DNA of 64,000 nt from Enterococcaceae bacterium OF42-14pH9A (GCA_027692465.1 JAQEYU010000003.1:310001-374000), one strand, 5' to 3'; numbered from the stretch's first letter, positions 17,381-26,330 are shown. The notes: generated by a model not told the origin, from the sequence alone. Translations and numbers: made by a program.

Positions 17381-19192
17381 TTATTCAACGGTAACTGATT
17401 TCGCCAAGTTGCGCGGCTTGTCTACATCGTAACCCCGCTGCAAGGTGGCAAAGTATGCCAGCAGTTGCGTCGGGATGACAGCCACCAGACTGGTGAGGTA
17501 ACGATGGACTTGGGGCAGCAGGATCTGGTCACCGACTTTGGCCAAATCATCCGATGCGATCACCAGGGTCCGGGCGCCGCGGCTCTCCACTTCTTTCAAG
17601 TTGCCGCGAGTATGGGAGCCGGTCACTTCTTCAGTGATGATCCCGATTACCGGGGTACCTTCTTCGATCAGCGCGATCGTTCCGTGTTTCAGTTCGCCGG
17701 CAGCAAAGCCTTCTGCCTGAATATAGGAGATTTCTTTTAATTTCAGAGCGGCCTCCATGGAAACATAGTAGTCGTTGCCCCGACCGATATAAAAGGCATT
17801 ACGGGTCACACCGAGATATTCTTCTGTCAATTGGCTCAGTGCTGCTTTTTCGGAGATGATGCTCTCCATAGCTGTTGCGGCGATCGAGAGTTCGCGAAAA
17901 ACAGCAAAGTCGGCAGCAGCAGCTGTCTGCTTGTATTGTGCGACAGCTGCTGCCAAGATTGCCATGACCGCAATTTGGGCGGTGTATGCTTTAGTAGAGG
18001 CGACAGCGATTTCCGGGCCGGCATGAAGCAGCAAGGTGTGGTCGGCTTCACGGGATAAAGTGGAACCGGCTACGTTTGTAATAGTCAGTGCCGGATAGCC
18101 CAGTTCATTCGTGCGGACCAACACCTGACGACTGTCAGCCGTTTCTCCGCTCTGGCTCAGGTAAATGAAGAAAGGTTTTTTTGACAACAACGGCATATTG
18201 TAGCCGAATTCGCTGGACAAGTGGATTTCAACAGGGATCTGAGTCAATTCTTCAAATAATTTTTTTGAAGCCCAGCCGGCGTTGTTGGAAGTTCCGCAGG
18301 CTACGATGTAGATGCGGTCGCTCTGGCTGAGGGCTTCGATCAGTTGTTGATCCATCCGTGGTGAACCGTCAGTGTTGCGGTATTCTTGAACGAGTCGGCG
18401 CATAACGGCGGGCTGTTCGTCGATTTCTTTGAGCATATAATAAGGGTAAGTCCCTTTTTCGATATCTGTCAAATCCAACTGGGCTTCGTAAGATTCTCGG
18501 TAAACCAAATTGCCTTTTTGGTCCTCAATTTGGATTTGGTCAGCGGTGACGATCACCAATTCGCCGTCTTCAATCTCAACAAAATGATTGGTTTGATCCA
18601 GCATCGCCAGTGCATCGCTGCAGATAACATTGAAACCGTCGCCTAATCCGATCAAGAGGGGGCTTTTATTTTTAGCCACATAGATGGTTGCGGGGTCCTC
18701 TTTATCTACCAACGCAAAGGCGTACGAGCCTCGAATCAGTCCCAGCGCTTTTTTGAAAGCGGACAACGTGTCGCTGTTGTCTTGTGCCATCAAGGCTTCG
18801 ATCAAATGAACAGCAATCTCCGTGTCCGTCTGGCCTTGGAAGTGATCGGTTGATAAATAAGTATGTTGCAGTTCATCAAAATTTTCGATGACGCCATTGT
18901 GTACCAAAACCAAACGGCCACTTTCGGAGGTGTGGGGATGGGCATTGGATTCACTTGGCTTTCCGTGAGTTGCCCAACGCGTGTGGCCGATACCGATTGT
19001 TCCGGTTGTTTCCGGCGTCACTTTGCCTTCCAGGTTTTTGATGCGGCCTTGAGCTTTGATTAGATGGGCCGAAGTATCGTCGGCCACGAACAATCCTGCC
19101 GAGTCATAACCGCGGTATTCCAGTCGTTCCAACCCTGAGATAATCACTTTTTCTGCTTCTTTTTTTCCTACGATTCCTACAATTCCACACAT
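17381..19192 (-). CDS. glmS: Glutamine--fructose-6-phosphate aminotransferase
   Basis: GlmS is 603 residues and makes glucosamine-6-phosphate, the first step to UDP-GlcNAc for the cell wall. The N-terminal nucleophile cysteine (Cys2 in MCGIVGIVG) and the Ntn glutaminase signature (IGHTRWATHGKPSESNAHPH, near 72-91) are present. Two SIS sugar-binding domains follow (about 290-420 and 460-590), ending with the canonical DKPRNLAKSVTVE tail. It is monocistronic, with a promoter at 19498-19527 and a glmS ribozyme in the leader. GlcN6P-induced self-cleavage would lower expression when product is plentiful. Confidence 0.97.
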   Translation of the reverse strand: MCGIVGIVGKKEAEKVIISGLERLEYRGYDSAGLFVADDTSAHLIKAQGRIKNLEGKVTPETTGTIGIGHTRWATHGKPSESNAHPHTSESGRLVLVHNGVIENFDELQHTYLSTDHFQGQTDTEIAVHLIEALMAQDNSDTLSAFKKALGLIRGSYAFALVDKEDPATIYVAKNKSPLLIGLGDGFNVICSDALAMLDQTNHFVEIEDGELVIVTADQIQIEDQKGNLVYRESYEAQLDLTDIEKGTYPYYMLKEIDEQPAVMRRLVQEYRNTDGSPRMDQQLIEALSQSDRIYIVACGTSNNAGWASKKLFEELTQIPVEIHLSSEFGYNMPLLSKKPFFIYLSQSGETADSRQVLVRTNELGYPALTITNVAGSTLSREADHTLLLHAGPEIAVASTKAYTAQIAVMAILAAAVAQYKQTAAAADFAVFRELSIAATAMESIISEKAALSQLTEEYLGVTRNAFYIGRGNDYYVSMEAALKLKEISYIQAEGFAAGELKHGTIALIEEGTPVIGIITEEVTGSHTRGNLKEVESRGARTLVIASDDLAKVGDQILLPQVHRYLTSLVAVIPTQLLAYFATLQRGYDVDKPRNLAKSVTVE

Positions 19193-19279
19193 AAAAACGG
19201 TCCTACTTTCTTTGTCTTCAAGTTGGTTCCGGACGATCAGTCAGCTTTTCAAGCGTTTGAAGCTTGGCGGATTTTCCGG

Positions 19280-19443
19280 CCCCGCTTTGGTTTTTTATGT
19301 GATTTTATCTGCGCAGCAAAGGTTCTGTATCGGAATTTTGCAAATCCGTTTTGTCTTTACTTCAGGAGTGCAGTCCCCGGAGCCATCCGCCGAAATATCG
19401 ATAAGCTCGCATCCTCGTCACCTGTTGAAACAGGTCTGGCGCT
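19280..19443 (-). ncRNA. glmS ribozyme (GlcN6P-responsive)
   Basis: Reading the minus strand, the conserved start AGCGCCAGA is followed by a P1 hairpin (ACCTGT/ACAGGT), then GACGAGG, and then ATCGATATTTCGGCGGATGG, the hallmark core of the glmS ribozyme. A P4-like CGGATTT/AATTCCG hairpin follows. Cleavage is expected between A19443 and G19442. The 3' boundary is approximate. The remaining leader to the glmS start codon is about 90 bases. Confidence 0.92.
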
Positions 19444-19497
19444 ATTCCTAATGGTCTATCTGATTCCTTTCGCATTTATTTATAAAATCACATAAAT

Positions 19498-19527
19498 AGT
19501 TTACCGTTATTGCAGTTATCGTGTCAA
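19498..19527 (-). promoter_or_regulatory. glmS promoter
   Basis: On the minus strand a perfect TTGACA lies 18 bases from TAAACT. The predicted start is near 19490, about 47 bases 5' of the ribozyme cleavage site. Confidence 0.75.
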
Positions 19528-19530
19528 TTG

Positions 19531-19835
19531 TTTTTGTTGGATAATTTAAATTGGTATAGGTTATCGTTTCGTGTGCCCTGCGGTTTTCCCTTTTTTAAGG
19601 GTTGTTATATAAATCCACACGCCGCTTGTGACAAAAGTATTGTAAACGGATTCCTTGCGGTGCGGTCACCGTTGATAAGGGGAAGTAGTCAGGTAGACCA
19701 ATTTTTTGAAATAGCGACTTCAGACGCGATTAATGGAAAAAAGGCAGGGGAGGACCGAGAAGTTTTGGGGAAAAACATTTCCAGAAATTCGCTTTTGCGT
19801 TATCATCCTATATAAGAGCGTGTCTGAAAAAAGTT
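19531..19835. other. Intergenic stretch, no gene seen
   Basis: This AT-rich stretch is divergent from glmS. No ORF with a ribosome binding site is seen. Near its right end, GAGCGTGTCTGAAAA (about 19816-19830) is an isolated end of the fold-back repeat family with no partner end. Confidence 0.5.
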
Positions 19836-19925
19836 GTCACAGCTGTTTTGTCTCTTACGCCATGATTTCGGGCGTAACAGTTATTTGTGGAGCGGGTGAG
19901 TTTGTCTTTGCGACTCGCCTGTGAC
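19836..19925 (+). ncRNA. Candidate structured RNA (three-way junction)
   Basis: GTCACAG (19836-19842) pairs with CTGTGAC (19919-19925) to close a 90-base segment. Inside are two hairpins: TTACGCC/GGCGTAA (8-base loop) and GGTGAGT/ACTCGCC with wobble pairs. It lies about 80 bases upstream of a small unknown gene and sppA. It is not a tRNA: there is no TTCGA-type arm. No known riboswitch motif was recognised. The same pairing exists on the complementary strand, so the orientation is assumed from the downstream genes. Confidence 0.35.
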
Positions 19926-20006
19926 TTGGGTCATCAATAAAACGGCGGGGCCTTCAGAGGGCTTGGTACAGATCGGTTATATCATTTTGGGAATATGAGG
20001 GATAGT

Positions 20007-20288
20007 ATGAAAAATGAAGTCAATGTCATGCGGTTTAAAGAGTTGAAAGAAACTGTCGCAAGGCTGGAGAAAGCTCCCGGCGTGACAGATGAAACAAAGG
20101 TCTTCTTGAATACCGGCTGGGATAGTATCCAAGAGATTGAACCCGGCGCAATCACTGCTGAGAAGGCACAGCTTTTTTGGGTAGAAGATCCACTGACCCA
20201 CGAACGCTTTCCCGGTTATAGTCTGCAGCTGAAAAATGAAGAACAGGCAGCTCCGGAAACTGTAGTCGTGATCAAGAACCTTTATTGA
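20007..20288 (+). CDS. Small hypothetical protein upstream of sppA
   Basis: The product is 93 residues, starting MKNEVNVMRFKELKETVARL. I prefer this ATG because GAGGG lies 5-6 bases upstream; an ATG at 19995 adds four residues but has no ribosome binding site. The protein is soluble and acidic, with no cysteine-rich or membrane segment. A helical N-terminus is followed by what looks like a small beta fold (AEKAQLFWVEDPLTHERFPG). I do not recognise the family. It is 24 bases upstream of sppA and co-oriented, so the two are likely co-transcribed. Confidence 0.75.
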   Translation: MKNEVNVMRFKELKETVARLEKAPGVTDETKVFLNTGWDSIQEIEPGAITAEKAQLFWVEDPLTHERFPGYSLQLKNEEQAAPETVVVIKNLY

Positions 20289-20312
20289 TAAAGTTGAACA
20301 GGAGGAAACTGA

Positions 20313-21350
20313 ATGAACAGAAGAAGATGGGTAGCAGTGGCAATTGCTGCCGGACTGTTTCTTTTCTCGGGCATTACACAGGGAATCAATCCGCAGAAAA
20401 GCACAGATGAAGAAAACGAAACAACTCTGAAGGGGTTGAATGAATGGCTTTACGGGTCCAATCAATTAGAGAAAACCGTATTGCAAGCTGGCCGCGATGA
20501 TCGGCAGATCTTGAAAGTGACTGTCGATGGGACCATTGCCGACACCGGCAGCGGCGGCTTATTTGCGACTGATACCTACGACCATCAGTTCCTTCTGGAA
20601 GAGTTGCGATCTGTTCAGGAGGATGAGTCGATCAAAGGCATCTTGTTGGAAGTAAATTCACCTGGTGGCGGGGTTTACGAAAGTGCGGAAATCGCTAAAG
20701 AGATGGCGAAAATCAAAGAACTGCAGATTCCGATTTACGTCAGCATGAAACAGATGGCAGCCAGCGGGGGATATTATATCTCGGCTGCGGCAGACAAGAT
20801 CTTTGCAACGGACGAAACCGTCACCGGCTCTATCGGAGTCATCATGTCCGGAACCAATTATGCCGGACTTTTTGAAAAGCTGGGGATCGAAGACGCAACG
20901 GTCAAAAGCGGGCCGTTGAAAGATATCGGTTCTGCCAGCCGCAAACCCACCGAACAAGATACCGAAGTGCTGCAAGCCTATGTGGATAGCGCCTTCAATC
21001 GCTTCGTAAATGTTGTGGCAAAAGGCCGCGATATGTCTGAAGAGAACGTCAGAAAAATCGCTGACGGCCGGATCTATGATGGTGCCCAGGGCAAAGCAAA
21101 CGGCTTGATCGACGAGATTGGTTTTCCCGAGGATGCATTAGCCGCATTACAAAAAGAAAAAAGCTTGGAAGATGCCCAAGTAGTGGAATATACGGCAGAT
21201 ACGACGGGCTTTGCTTCTTCCTGGTTGGGATTGAAATTGGCGGAAATGCAGGGCTTGAAACAATCGGAAACCAGCCAAATGCTGCGACTGGTAGAATCAC
21301 TGGGAACCCCTTCGTCCCCGAAACCTTTGTATTATTACGGAGGTGAGTGA
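20313..21350 (+). CDS. sppA: Signal peptide peptidase SppA (36-kDa type)
   Basis: SppA is 345 residues, the short single-domain form found in Gram-positives; it degrades leftover signal peptides at the membrane. One N-terminal membrane segment (about residues 5-23) follows the start MNRRRW, preceded by AGGAGGAAACTGA. The ClpP-like S49 fold is evident: VNSPGGGVYESAEIA (about 113-127), the nucleophile serine in MAASGGYYISAAAD (near residue 151) and the lysine of the Ser-Lys dyad in KSGPLKDIGS (near 203). Its last bases supply the ribosome binding site for the next gene. Confidence 0.93.
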   Translation: MNRRRWVAVAIAAGLFLFSGITQGINPQKSTDEENETTLKGLNEWLYGSNQLEKTVLQAGRDDRQILKVTVDGTIADTGSGGLFATDTYDHQFLLEELRSVQEDESIKGILLEVNSPGGGVYESAEIAKEMAKIKELQIPIYVSMKQMAASGGYYISAAADKIFATDETVTGSIGVIMSGTNYAGLFEKLGIEDATVKSGPLKDIGSASRKPTEQDTEVLQAYVDSAFNRFVNVVAKGRDMSEENVRKIADGRIYDGAQGKANGLIDEIGFPEDALAALQKEKSLEDAQVVEYTADTTGFASSWLGLKLAEMQGLKQSETSQMLRLVESLGTPSSPKPLYYYGGE

Positions 21351-21351
21351 G

Positions 21352-22086
21352 ATGGATGAAGAAAAGAAAAACGATCAGACAAATCTGTCGGCGGATCAAA
21401 ATCGCGGAACAGATGCTGACGTAAACCAAAATAATGCTGACCGGACGGATTTCTATGAAGATGCGGACAGTGAGTTTATGGGAGAAAAAAAAGGCTTAAA
21501 AAACGGCCCCAAAATCTTTTACAACTCGCAGCAGGCCAGAAATGAGCGTAAATTGGATCCGGAAGAGCTGCAGCAACTGCAAAAACAGTGGCAGCGTTAC
21601 GAAGTGCCGGAAGATGAGCTTCCGACTGCCTTGCCGGATTATTTCTTTGCCGGTTTCTGGCTGCGGTTGTTTGCCTTCACTTTAGATCTCATGTGTGTCG
21701 CGGCTGTCAGAAACAGCTCGCTGGGCTTGATTTATCGATTGTTGGGACTGGAGTGGCAGGGGGGCTTTTTAGGAGTCTATAGTCTGGTAGGTATTGGGAT
21801 CTATTTGGCCTATTTCACCCTGTTGACCAGATACAATCACGGGCAGACTGTCGGCAAAATGGCATTCGGTTTGCGGGTGATTTCCCTTGCCGGAGACGAG
21901 CTGACCTGGAGTCAGGTACTTACTCGAGAAGTCTGCTGTCGCTTTGTGATGATGAAATTTCCGCTGAACCTGGGCTATCTGCCGGCGGCGTTTACCGGGA
22001 AAAAGCAGCATGTTGGCGATTATTTCGCCGAGACCGGTGTTGTTACAATCAACCTCATCAAAGCTTTCAATAAAGAATTGGCTTGA
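21352..22086 (+). CDS. RDD family membrane protein
   Basis: The product is 244 residues, starting at the ATG 8 bases after GGAGG, one base past the sppA stop. The first 95 residues are very hydrophilic (Asp/Asn/Lys-rich) and probably cytoplasmic. The RDD domain follows, with three membrane segments near residues 101-117, 137-160 and 205-222 and the family pattern F-A-G-F-W-L-R-L-F-A-F-T-L-D-L. RDD proteins are mostly of unknown function; some act as Na+(K+)/H+ antiporters. The tight coupling to sppA is typical in lactic acid bacteria, where SppA and an RDD partner may act together in membrane protein turnover; this is inference. Confidence 0.85.
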   Translation: MDEEKKNDQTNLSADQNRGTDADVNQNNADRTDFYEDADSEFMGEKKGLKNGPKIFYNSQQARNERKLDPEELQQLQKQWQRYEVPEDELPTALPDYFFAGFWLRLFAFTLDLMCVAAVRNSSLGLIYRLLGLEWQGGFLGVYSLVGIGIYLAYFTLLTRYNHGQTVGKMAFGLRVISLAGDELTWSQVLTREVCCRFVMMKFPLNLGYLPAAFTGKKQHVGDYFAETGVVTINLIKAFNKELA

Positions 22087-22108
22087 GGATAGTTGGTTGA
22101 CAAGTCAG

Positions 22109-22145
22109 AAGTTTCAGAGACTTTTCTGTCTCTGGAACTTTTTCT
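22109..22145 (+). terminator. Terminator after the sppA unit
   Basis: AAGTTTCAGAGAC pairs with GTCTCTGGAACTT around a 6-base loop, followed by a T run. Confidence 0.8.
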
Positions 22146-22226
22146 GTGGCCCGAAAAAAGCAGCCGGAAAATCTCCATCAATAAATAAAGTGCAAGTTCT
22201 GCAAATAAAAGAAGAGGTGACCCCAA

Positions 22227-23180
22227 ATGGGAGAAACGATAGCGTTTCCGGAAGGGTGGCAGCGTGCTGTCAAACTGGGTGAAACGGCGTTGGCCAAAAA
22301 AGATTATCAGAAGGCGGTCGCTTATTTTGAAGATGCCTACCGACAACGGCCGACCTATCCAATCCATCGGCGTCTGTTGACGGCGTTGGAAAAAGTCGGT
22401 GGTTATAAGCAGGCGCTGGCAGCTGCTGCAGAACATCAAGCAGACTACGACCATGACCCGGAAGGTTTTGCTCAGCTCTTTCGTTTGTTGTTGCTGGATC
22501 AGCAGTACTTGGCAGCCAAAACTTATCTGGTGCGGGCACAAAGGCAGGGATGGCTGACTGATGATGTCGTAAAAGTTCGCCAAGAGGAACTGGCTCTTTT
22601 AGAAAAGCAGCAGCTCTTTTATGATCCGGATCTTCCAGTGATTAAGAAGACGGTTTTATCCCGGCTTGATGGGAACTTGACAGCTATACCGCAAAAAAAT
22701 TGGGAGGATTGGATACAGGGACTGACGACGAACAGGTTTGTCAGGATTGCTGAAAGTGTTCTGGAACAAGCCCACAATCCTTTTTTGCGCCCGCGTTTAG
22801 TAGAAGAGTTGCTTAAACTGGGAGTCGCTAAACGGATAAAGATCCGCGACCTGGAGGGAAATGTCAGGGAGTGTCAGTTAGCGGAAATCGAGCTGCCGGA
22901 AGCGGATCCGGCGTTATTGGAAATGCTTCGTTATCTGGAAGCCGAGCACGGCCATGAAGATCCTACGATTCTGCCGCTGATTGCCGGGGAGATCCAAGGC
23001 CACTTTGCCTTAAGCTTTCCTTTTTCGCCGCAGCGGGTGGATCCGGAAGGCTGGGCCGAAAGCTACTGGCTGGAATATCAAGCAGCTATCGGTGCCGTAG
23101 ATCCTGCGGTACTGAACCCTTTTGCCGAGATACAAAAAATCAAGGCGCGCTATCGTGAGCTGCTTGCAGGTCTTTACTGA
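22227..23180 (+). CDS. TPR-repeat protein (DUF3196-like)
   Basis: The product is 317 residues, starting MGETIAFPEGWQRAVKLGET after AAGAAGAGGTGACC. TPR-like helix pairs are visible at about residues 10-45 (ALAKKDYQKAVAYFEDAYRQ), 46-80 and 84-115. The C-terminal half (from about 140) is a distinct alpha/beta region ending EIQKIKARYRELLAGLY. The layout and its place just before the trigger factor gene fit the DUF3196/TPR proteins of enterococci and lactobacilli, which have no established role; a scaffold function is likely. There is no signal peptide. Confidence 0.8.
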   Translation: MGETIAFPEGWQRAVKLGETALAKKDYQKAVAYFEDAYRQRPTYPIHRRLLTALEKVGGYKQALAAAAEHQADYDHDPEGFAQLFRLLLLDQQYLAAKTYLVRAQRQGWLTDDVVKVRQEELALLEKQQLFYDPDLPVIKKTVLSRLDGNLTAIPQKNWEDWIQGLTTNRFVRIAESVLEQAHNPFLRPRLVEELLKLGVAKRIKIRDLEGNVRECQLAEIELPEADPALLEMLRYLEAEHGHEDPTILPLIAGEIQGHFALSFPFSPQRVDPEGWAESYWLEYQAAIGAVDPAVLNPFAEIQKIKARYRELLAGLY

Positions 23181-23277
23181 AAAGTGACTGCTGCTTGCCA
23201 AGGCACCTTGTTTTTTCAAAAACGGCTTGTTATGGGAGTAAAACGGCATTTTTTAAAGCCGATTTCTGTCCAAATTG

Positions 23278-23306
23278 TTTACATTTACCAAGGCTTAGTG
23301 TACTAT
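23278..23306 (+). promoter_or_regulatory. Promoter of tig
   Basis: TTTACA, a 17-base spacer and TACTAT lie about 58 bases upstream of the tig start codon. Confidence 0.6.
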
Positions 23307-23364
23307 CATTAGGTATGTATTAAGCCAATCATATGAAAATTTCTGTTTATTCGGAGGGAAAACA

Positions 23365-24648
23365 ATGACTGCAAAATGGGAAAAAACAGGCACCAACGAT
23401 GGTGTGTTGACTTTTTCGATTCCGCAAGAAGAAGTACAAAAAGGTTTGACACAAGCCTTCAATAAAGTAAAAGGCAATTTGAATGTACCGGGTTTCCGTA
23501 AAGGAAAAGTGTCCCGTCAAGTTTTTAACCGGATGTACGGTGAAGAAGCATTGTACGAAGATGCGTTGAATGCTGTTTTGCCGGCTGCTTATGAAAAAGC
23601 AGTTGATGAAGCAGGGATCGATCCGGTTGCTCAACCGAAAATCGATGTTGACAGCATGGAAAAAGATGCGGACTGGGTGATTAAGGCAGAAGTGACTGTC
23701 AAACCTGAAGTCAAATTAGGTCAATACAAAGAGCTTGAAGTTTCCAAGCAAGATCGTGAAGTAACCGATGAAGATGTTGCTACTCGTCTGCAACGGGAGC
23801 AAGAATCACAAGCTGAACTTGTGATTAAAGAAGATGAAGCAGCTGAAATCGGCGACACTGTCGTAATCGATTTTGAAGGTTTCGTTGATGGTACTGCATT
23901 TGAAGGCGGCAAAGGCGAAAACCATTCATTGGAATTGGGTTCAGGACAATTCATTCCTGGTTTTGAAGAACAGTTGGTAGGTAAAAAAGCCGGTGAAGAA
24001 ACAGAAGTGACTGTGACTTTCCCTGAAGATTACCAAGCAGAAGATCTGGCTGGCAAAGAGGCAGTCTTCAAAGTAACTGTCCATGAAGTCAAAGGCAAAG
24101 AGCTTCCTGAATTGGATGACGAATTTGCCAAAGACGTGGACGACACTGTTGAATCTTTGGCTGAATTGAAAGAAAAATACCGCAAAGAATTGACTGAAGC
24201 AAAAGAAAAAGGCGCAGAAGATGCCCGCGATGAAGAAGCAATCAAAAAAGCCGTTGAAAATGCGGAAATCGTTGATCTGCCTCACGTAATGGTTCACGAT
24301 GAAGTTCATCGTTCAATGGACGAATTTTTGAACAACATGCAGCGTCAGGGGATCTCTCCGGAACTTTACTACCAATTGACAGGCTCGACTGAAGAAGACC
24401 TGCACAAACAATTCGAAGGTGAAGCCGGCAATCGCGTCAAGACCAACCTGGTCATCGAAGCAATCGCTGCTGCAGAAGCAATCGAAGCAACTGAAGAAGA
24501 CATTGCCAATGAAATCAAAGAATTGGCTGAAGCCTACAACATGCCTGAAGATCAAATCAAACGTGTGTTGACAGAAGATATGTTGAAACATGACATCAAA
24601 ATGAAGAAAGCTGTAGAACTGGTAACAGGTACAGCAGTCGAAAAATAA
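23365..24648 (+). CDS. tig: Trigger factor, ribosome-associated chaperone
   Basis: Trigger factor is 427 residues. It folds nascent chains at the ribosome exit tunnel and has peptidyl-prolyl isomerase activity. The ribosome-binding signature [16 protein letters not shown] (about 45-60) is present, followed by the FKBP domain (about 150-245; [20 protein letters not shown]) and the C-terminal arm domain. The start follows TTCGGAGGGAAAACA. Codon use is strongly biased to the GAA/AAA/GTT-type codons typical of highly expressed genes. Its terminator was the target of the IS insertion but is left functional. Confidence 0.97.
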   Translation: MTAKWEKTGTNDGVLTFSIPQEEVQKGLTQAFNKVKGNLNVPGFRKGKVSRQVFNRMYGEEALYEDALNAVLPAAYEKAVDEAGIDPVAQPKIDVDSMEKDADWVIKAEVTVKPEVKLGQYKELEVSKQDREVTDEDVATRLQREQESQAELVIKEDEAAEIGDTVVIDFEGFVDGTAFEGGKGENHSLELGSGQFIPGFEEQLVGKKAGEETEVTVTFPEDYQAEDLAGKEAVFKVTVHEVKGKELPELDDEFAKDVDDTVESLAELKEKYRKELTEAKEKGAEDARDEEAIKKAVENAEIVDLPHVMVHDEVHRSMDEFLNNMQRQGISPELYYQLTGSTEEDLHKQFEGEAGNRVKTNLVIEAIAAAEAIEATEEDIANEIKELAEAYNMPEDQIKRVLTEDMLKHDIKMKKAVELVTGTAVEK

Positions 24649-24656
24649 GCCATTGA

Positions 24657-24685
24657 CCGCCGAATTCGATTTCGGCGGTTTTTTT
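24657..24685 (+). terminator. Terminator of tig, IS target site
   Basis: CCGCCGAA and TTCGGCGG form a perfect 8-bp stem followed by seven Ts. The last eight bases (GTTTTTTT, 24678-24685) are the left target-site duplication of the adjacent IS. Confidence 0.9.
24678..24685. repeat. IS target-site duplication, left
   Basis: GTTTTTTT, identical to 26203-26210 on the other side of the IS. It is the T-tract of the tig terminator. Confidence 0.9.
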
Positions 24686-26202
24686 GGTTCTAAGTCAAAT
24701 GGTGTTGTTTTAGTTAAATCACTTAAGGGGAGTGCTTCGGCATTTCCCTTTTTTTTCGTTATTAAATGATTTCACAGATGTTCTGTTGGATCAGGACGCG
24801 CATGCGAAGATGGCGGAAGGTTCTGAAGCCAAAAGCGATTCGTTTGATGACCTTGATTAAGTTGTTCTTCCCTTCCAACTTCCCGTTAGAGTAAGGGAAA
24901 TCAAGGGAATTGATGATCGCTCTTTTGTGCTTATTCAAGTAGAGGATGGCCTTTTTAAACCCAGCGTCTAATGTGGCTGGCAAATGATCGACCAACTCAA
25001 AGAAGGCTTTGGCGTCCTTCGCATCAAAAGCAGTGAATAAGTCTTGGTAGACTTCGTAGTTTTCTCTTAGCTGTTCATTGATTGACAATAAGTGATCCAA
25101 GACTTCTGATTCAGTATGGTATTTTCTTTGAAAGAGCGGATATTGTTTGAAGGAGGTGTAATTGATCTTCGCACTTTTCTTGAGTATCGTCCGCCAGTAT
25201 TTCTTCAATTTACGATAGTCTTTCATCGCCTGAGAATCACGTTTCTTTAATTGCTTCATCGCTTGGATTCTTTGTTTATTGAAAGCTCTGGTTAATTGCT
25301 GGATCACATGAAAACGATCGATGGAGACTTTTGCGTTGGGGAAAACGATTTTAGTGACCGCACCATAGGCGGCATTCATGTCCATGACGAGAGGAGTGAC
25401 CCGCTTTCTAGCTTCAAAGCTAAAGCGCATGAAGTAAGCCTGTAGTTTGAAGTTTCGGCGATCATCTAGAATATCAACTATCTTACCCGTATCGGCATCG
25501 CTGATAATAAAGCACATGGCCCCTTCACAATCTTTGGTGCCTTTAAATTCATCGATCAGTAAATGTTGAGGGAGAAAATTGGGTTTTAAACGGGGTTCTT
25601 CAAAGAAAGAATCCAAGACTCTCTCAACGGTTTTTGAGGAGACGAAGTAACGTTTGGCGATATCTTTCATAGAGATTTTCTTTTTTAAATCAATGGCAAT
25701 GGCAAACTTCAACGGTTGTGAAATATAGCAGTTTTCCGCTACATAATAGGTTTTAGCTGAGAAGGTATGCCCACAATCTTTGCAGCGAAACCGCTGCTTA
25801 AACAAATGGAGATAACTGGGGACTTCTTGATAAGGAATCAGTTGGATCCAACTGTCTTTGTAGGAATGACGAATGAGGTTCGTAAAACCACACTGGGGAC
25901 AACGGTCAATTTTGTAGGTCAGGATACCTGTAAAGATATTGGTCATTCTGCCATTTACTTTTTCCTTAGAGACAGCCTCTTTGGAGAAACGGATATTGGC
26001 ATCTTTGATATTTAAGAGTTGTTTGATGGTTTTGTCTAGGCATTCGTCTTTTTCTCTGGTATTCTTACTTGTGGACATTTGGTTCTCCTCCTATGATTGG
26101 GTTTGGCGATTTAATTATAGGACAACCAAATGTCTTTTTGTTATAAAAAAATACTTGGTGTCACTACTCATTTTGAGTAACAACACCAAATATTATAGAG
26201 CC
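24686..26202 (-). mobile_element. ISL3-family insertion sequence, complete
   Basis: This is a 1517-bp element. The left end begins GGTTCTAAGTCAAATGGTGT, and the right end read inward is GGCTCTATAATATTTGGTGT; they are imperfect inverted repeats sharing GG-TCT at the tip and TGGTGTTGTT inside. Exact 8-bp direct repeats (GTTTTTTT) flank it at 24678-24685 and 26203-26210, the duplication length known for ISL3 elements. It holds one intact transposase gene. A subterminal dyad at about 26156-26191 (TTGGTGT, ACTCA / TGAGT, ACACCAA) is present only at the right end, upstream of the transposase. The intact ends and the exact duplication suggest a recent insertion. Confidence 0.93.
24762..26078 (-). 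CDS. ISL3 family transposase
   Basis: The transposase is 438 residues, starting MSTSKNTREKDECLDKTIKQ after GGAGGAGAACCAA. An N-terminal zinc-binding region has CPQCG near residue 60 and RFRCKDCGHTF near 92-102, as in zf-ISL3. A helix-turn-helix segment (MKDIAKRYFVSSKTVERVL, about 145-163) and the DDE catalytic domain follow: VLMIDEF-type first Asp in LLIDEFKG, second in VSIDRFHVIQ, and Glu in NGKLEGKNNLIK. The frame is intact over the full family length, so it may be active. Confidence 0.95.
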   Translation of the reverse strand: MSTSKNTREKDECLDKTIKQLLNIKDANIRFSKEAVSKEKVNGRMTNIFTGILTYKIDRCPQCGFTNLIRHSYKDSWIQLIPYQEVPSYLHLFKQRFRCKDCGHTFSAKTYYVAENCYISQPLKFAIAIDLKKKISMKDIAKRYFVSSKTVERVLDSFFEEPRLKPNFLPQHLLIDEFKGTKDCEGAMCFIISDADTGKIVDILDDRRNFKLQAYFMRFSFEARKRVTPLVMDMNAAYGAVTKIVFPNAKVSIDRFHVIQQLTRAFNKQRIQAMKQLKKRDSQAMKDYRKLKKYWRTILKKSAKINYTSFKQYPLFQRKYHTESEVLDHLLSINEQLRENYEVYQDLFTAFDAKDAKAFFELVDHLPATLDAGFKKAILYLNKHKRAIINSLDFPYSNGKLEGKNNLIKVIKRIAFGFRTFRHLRMRVLIQQNICEII

Positions 26203-26210
26203 GTTTTTTT
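26203..26210. repeat. IS target-site duplication, right
   Basis: GTTTTTTT, an exact copy of 24678-24685. Confidence 0.9.
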
Positions 26211-26330
26211 TAGTTCCAATCTCTGTGTTTCGATGATAACCGGGGACGTGTTCAGGTTGTTTTGAAAAAATTCATCTGAAGTTAACGGTTTTTCAGTGGA
26301 AATTTGTGAGCAGAAGGGCAAAGGTTTTAT

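Noticed and set aside
19836..19925. Possible degenerate tRNA
   Set aside because: A 7-bp closing stem is present, but there is no TTCGA-type T arm, no anticodon arm of standard size and no CCA context.
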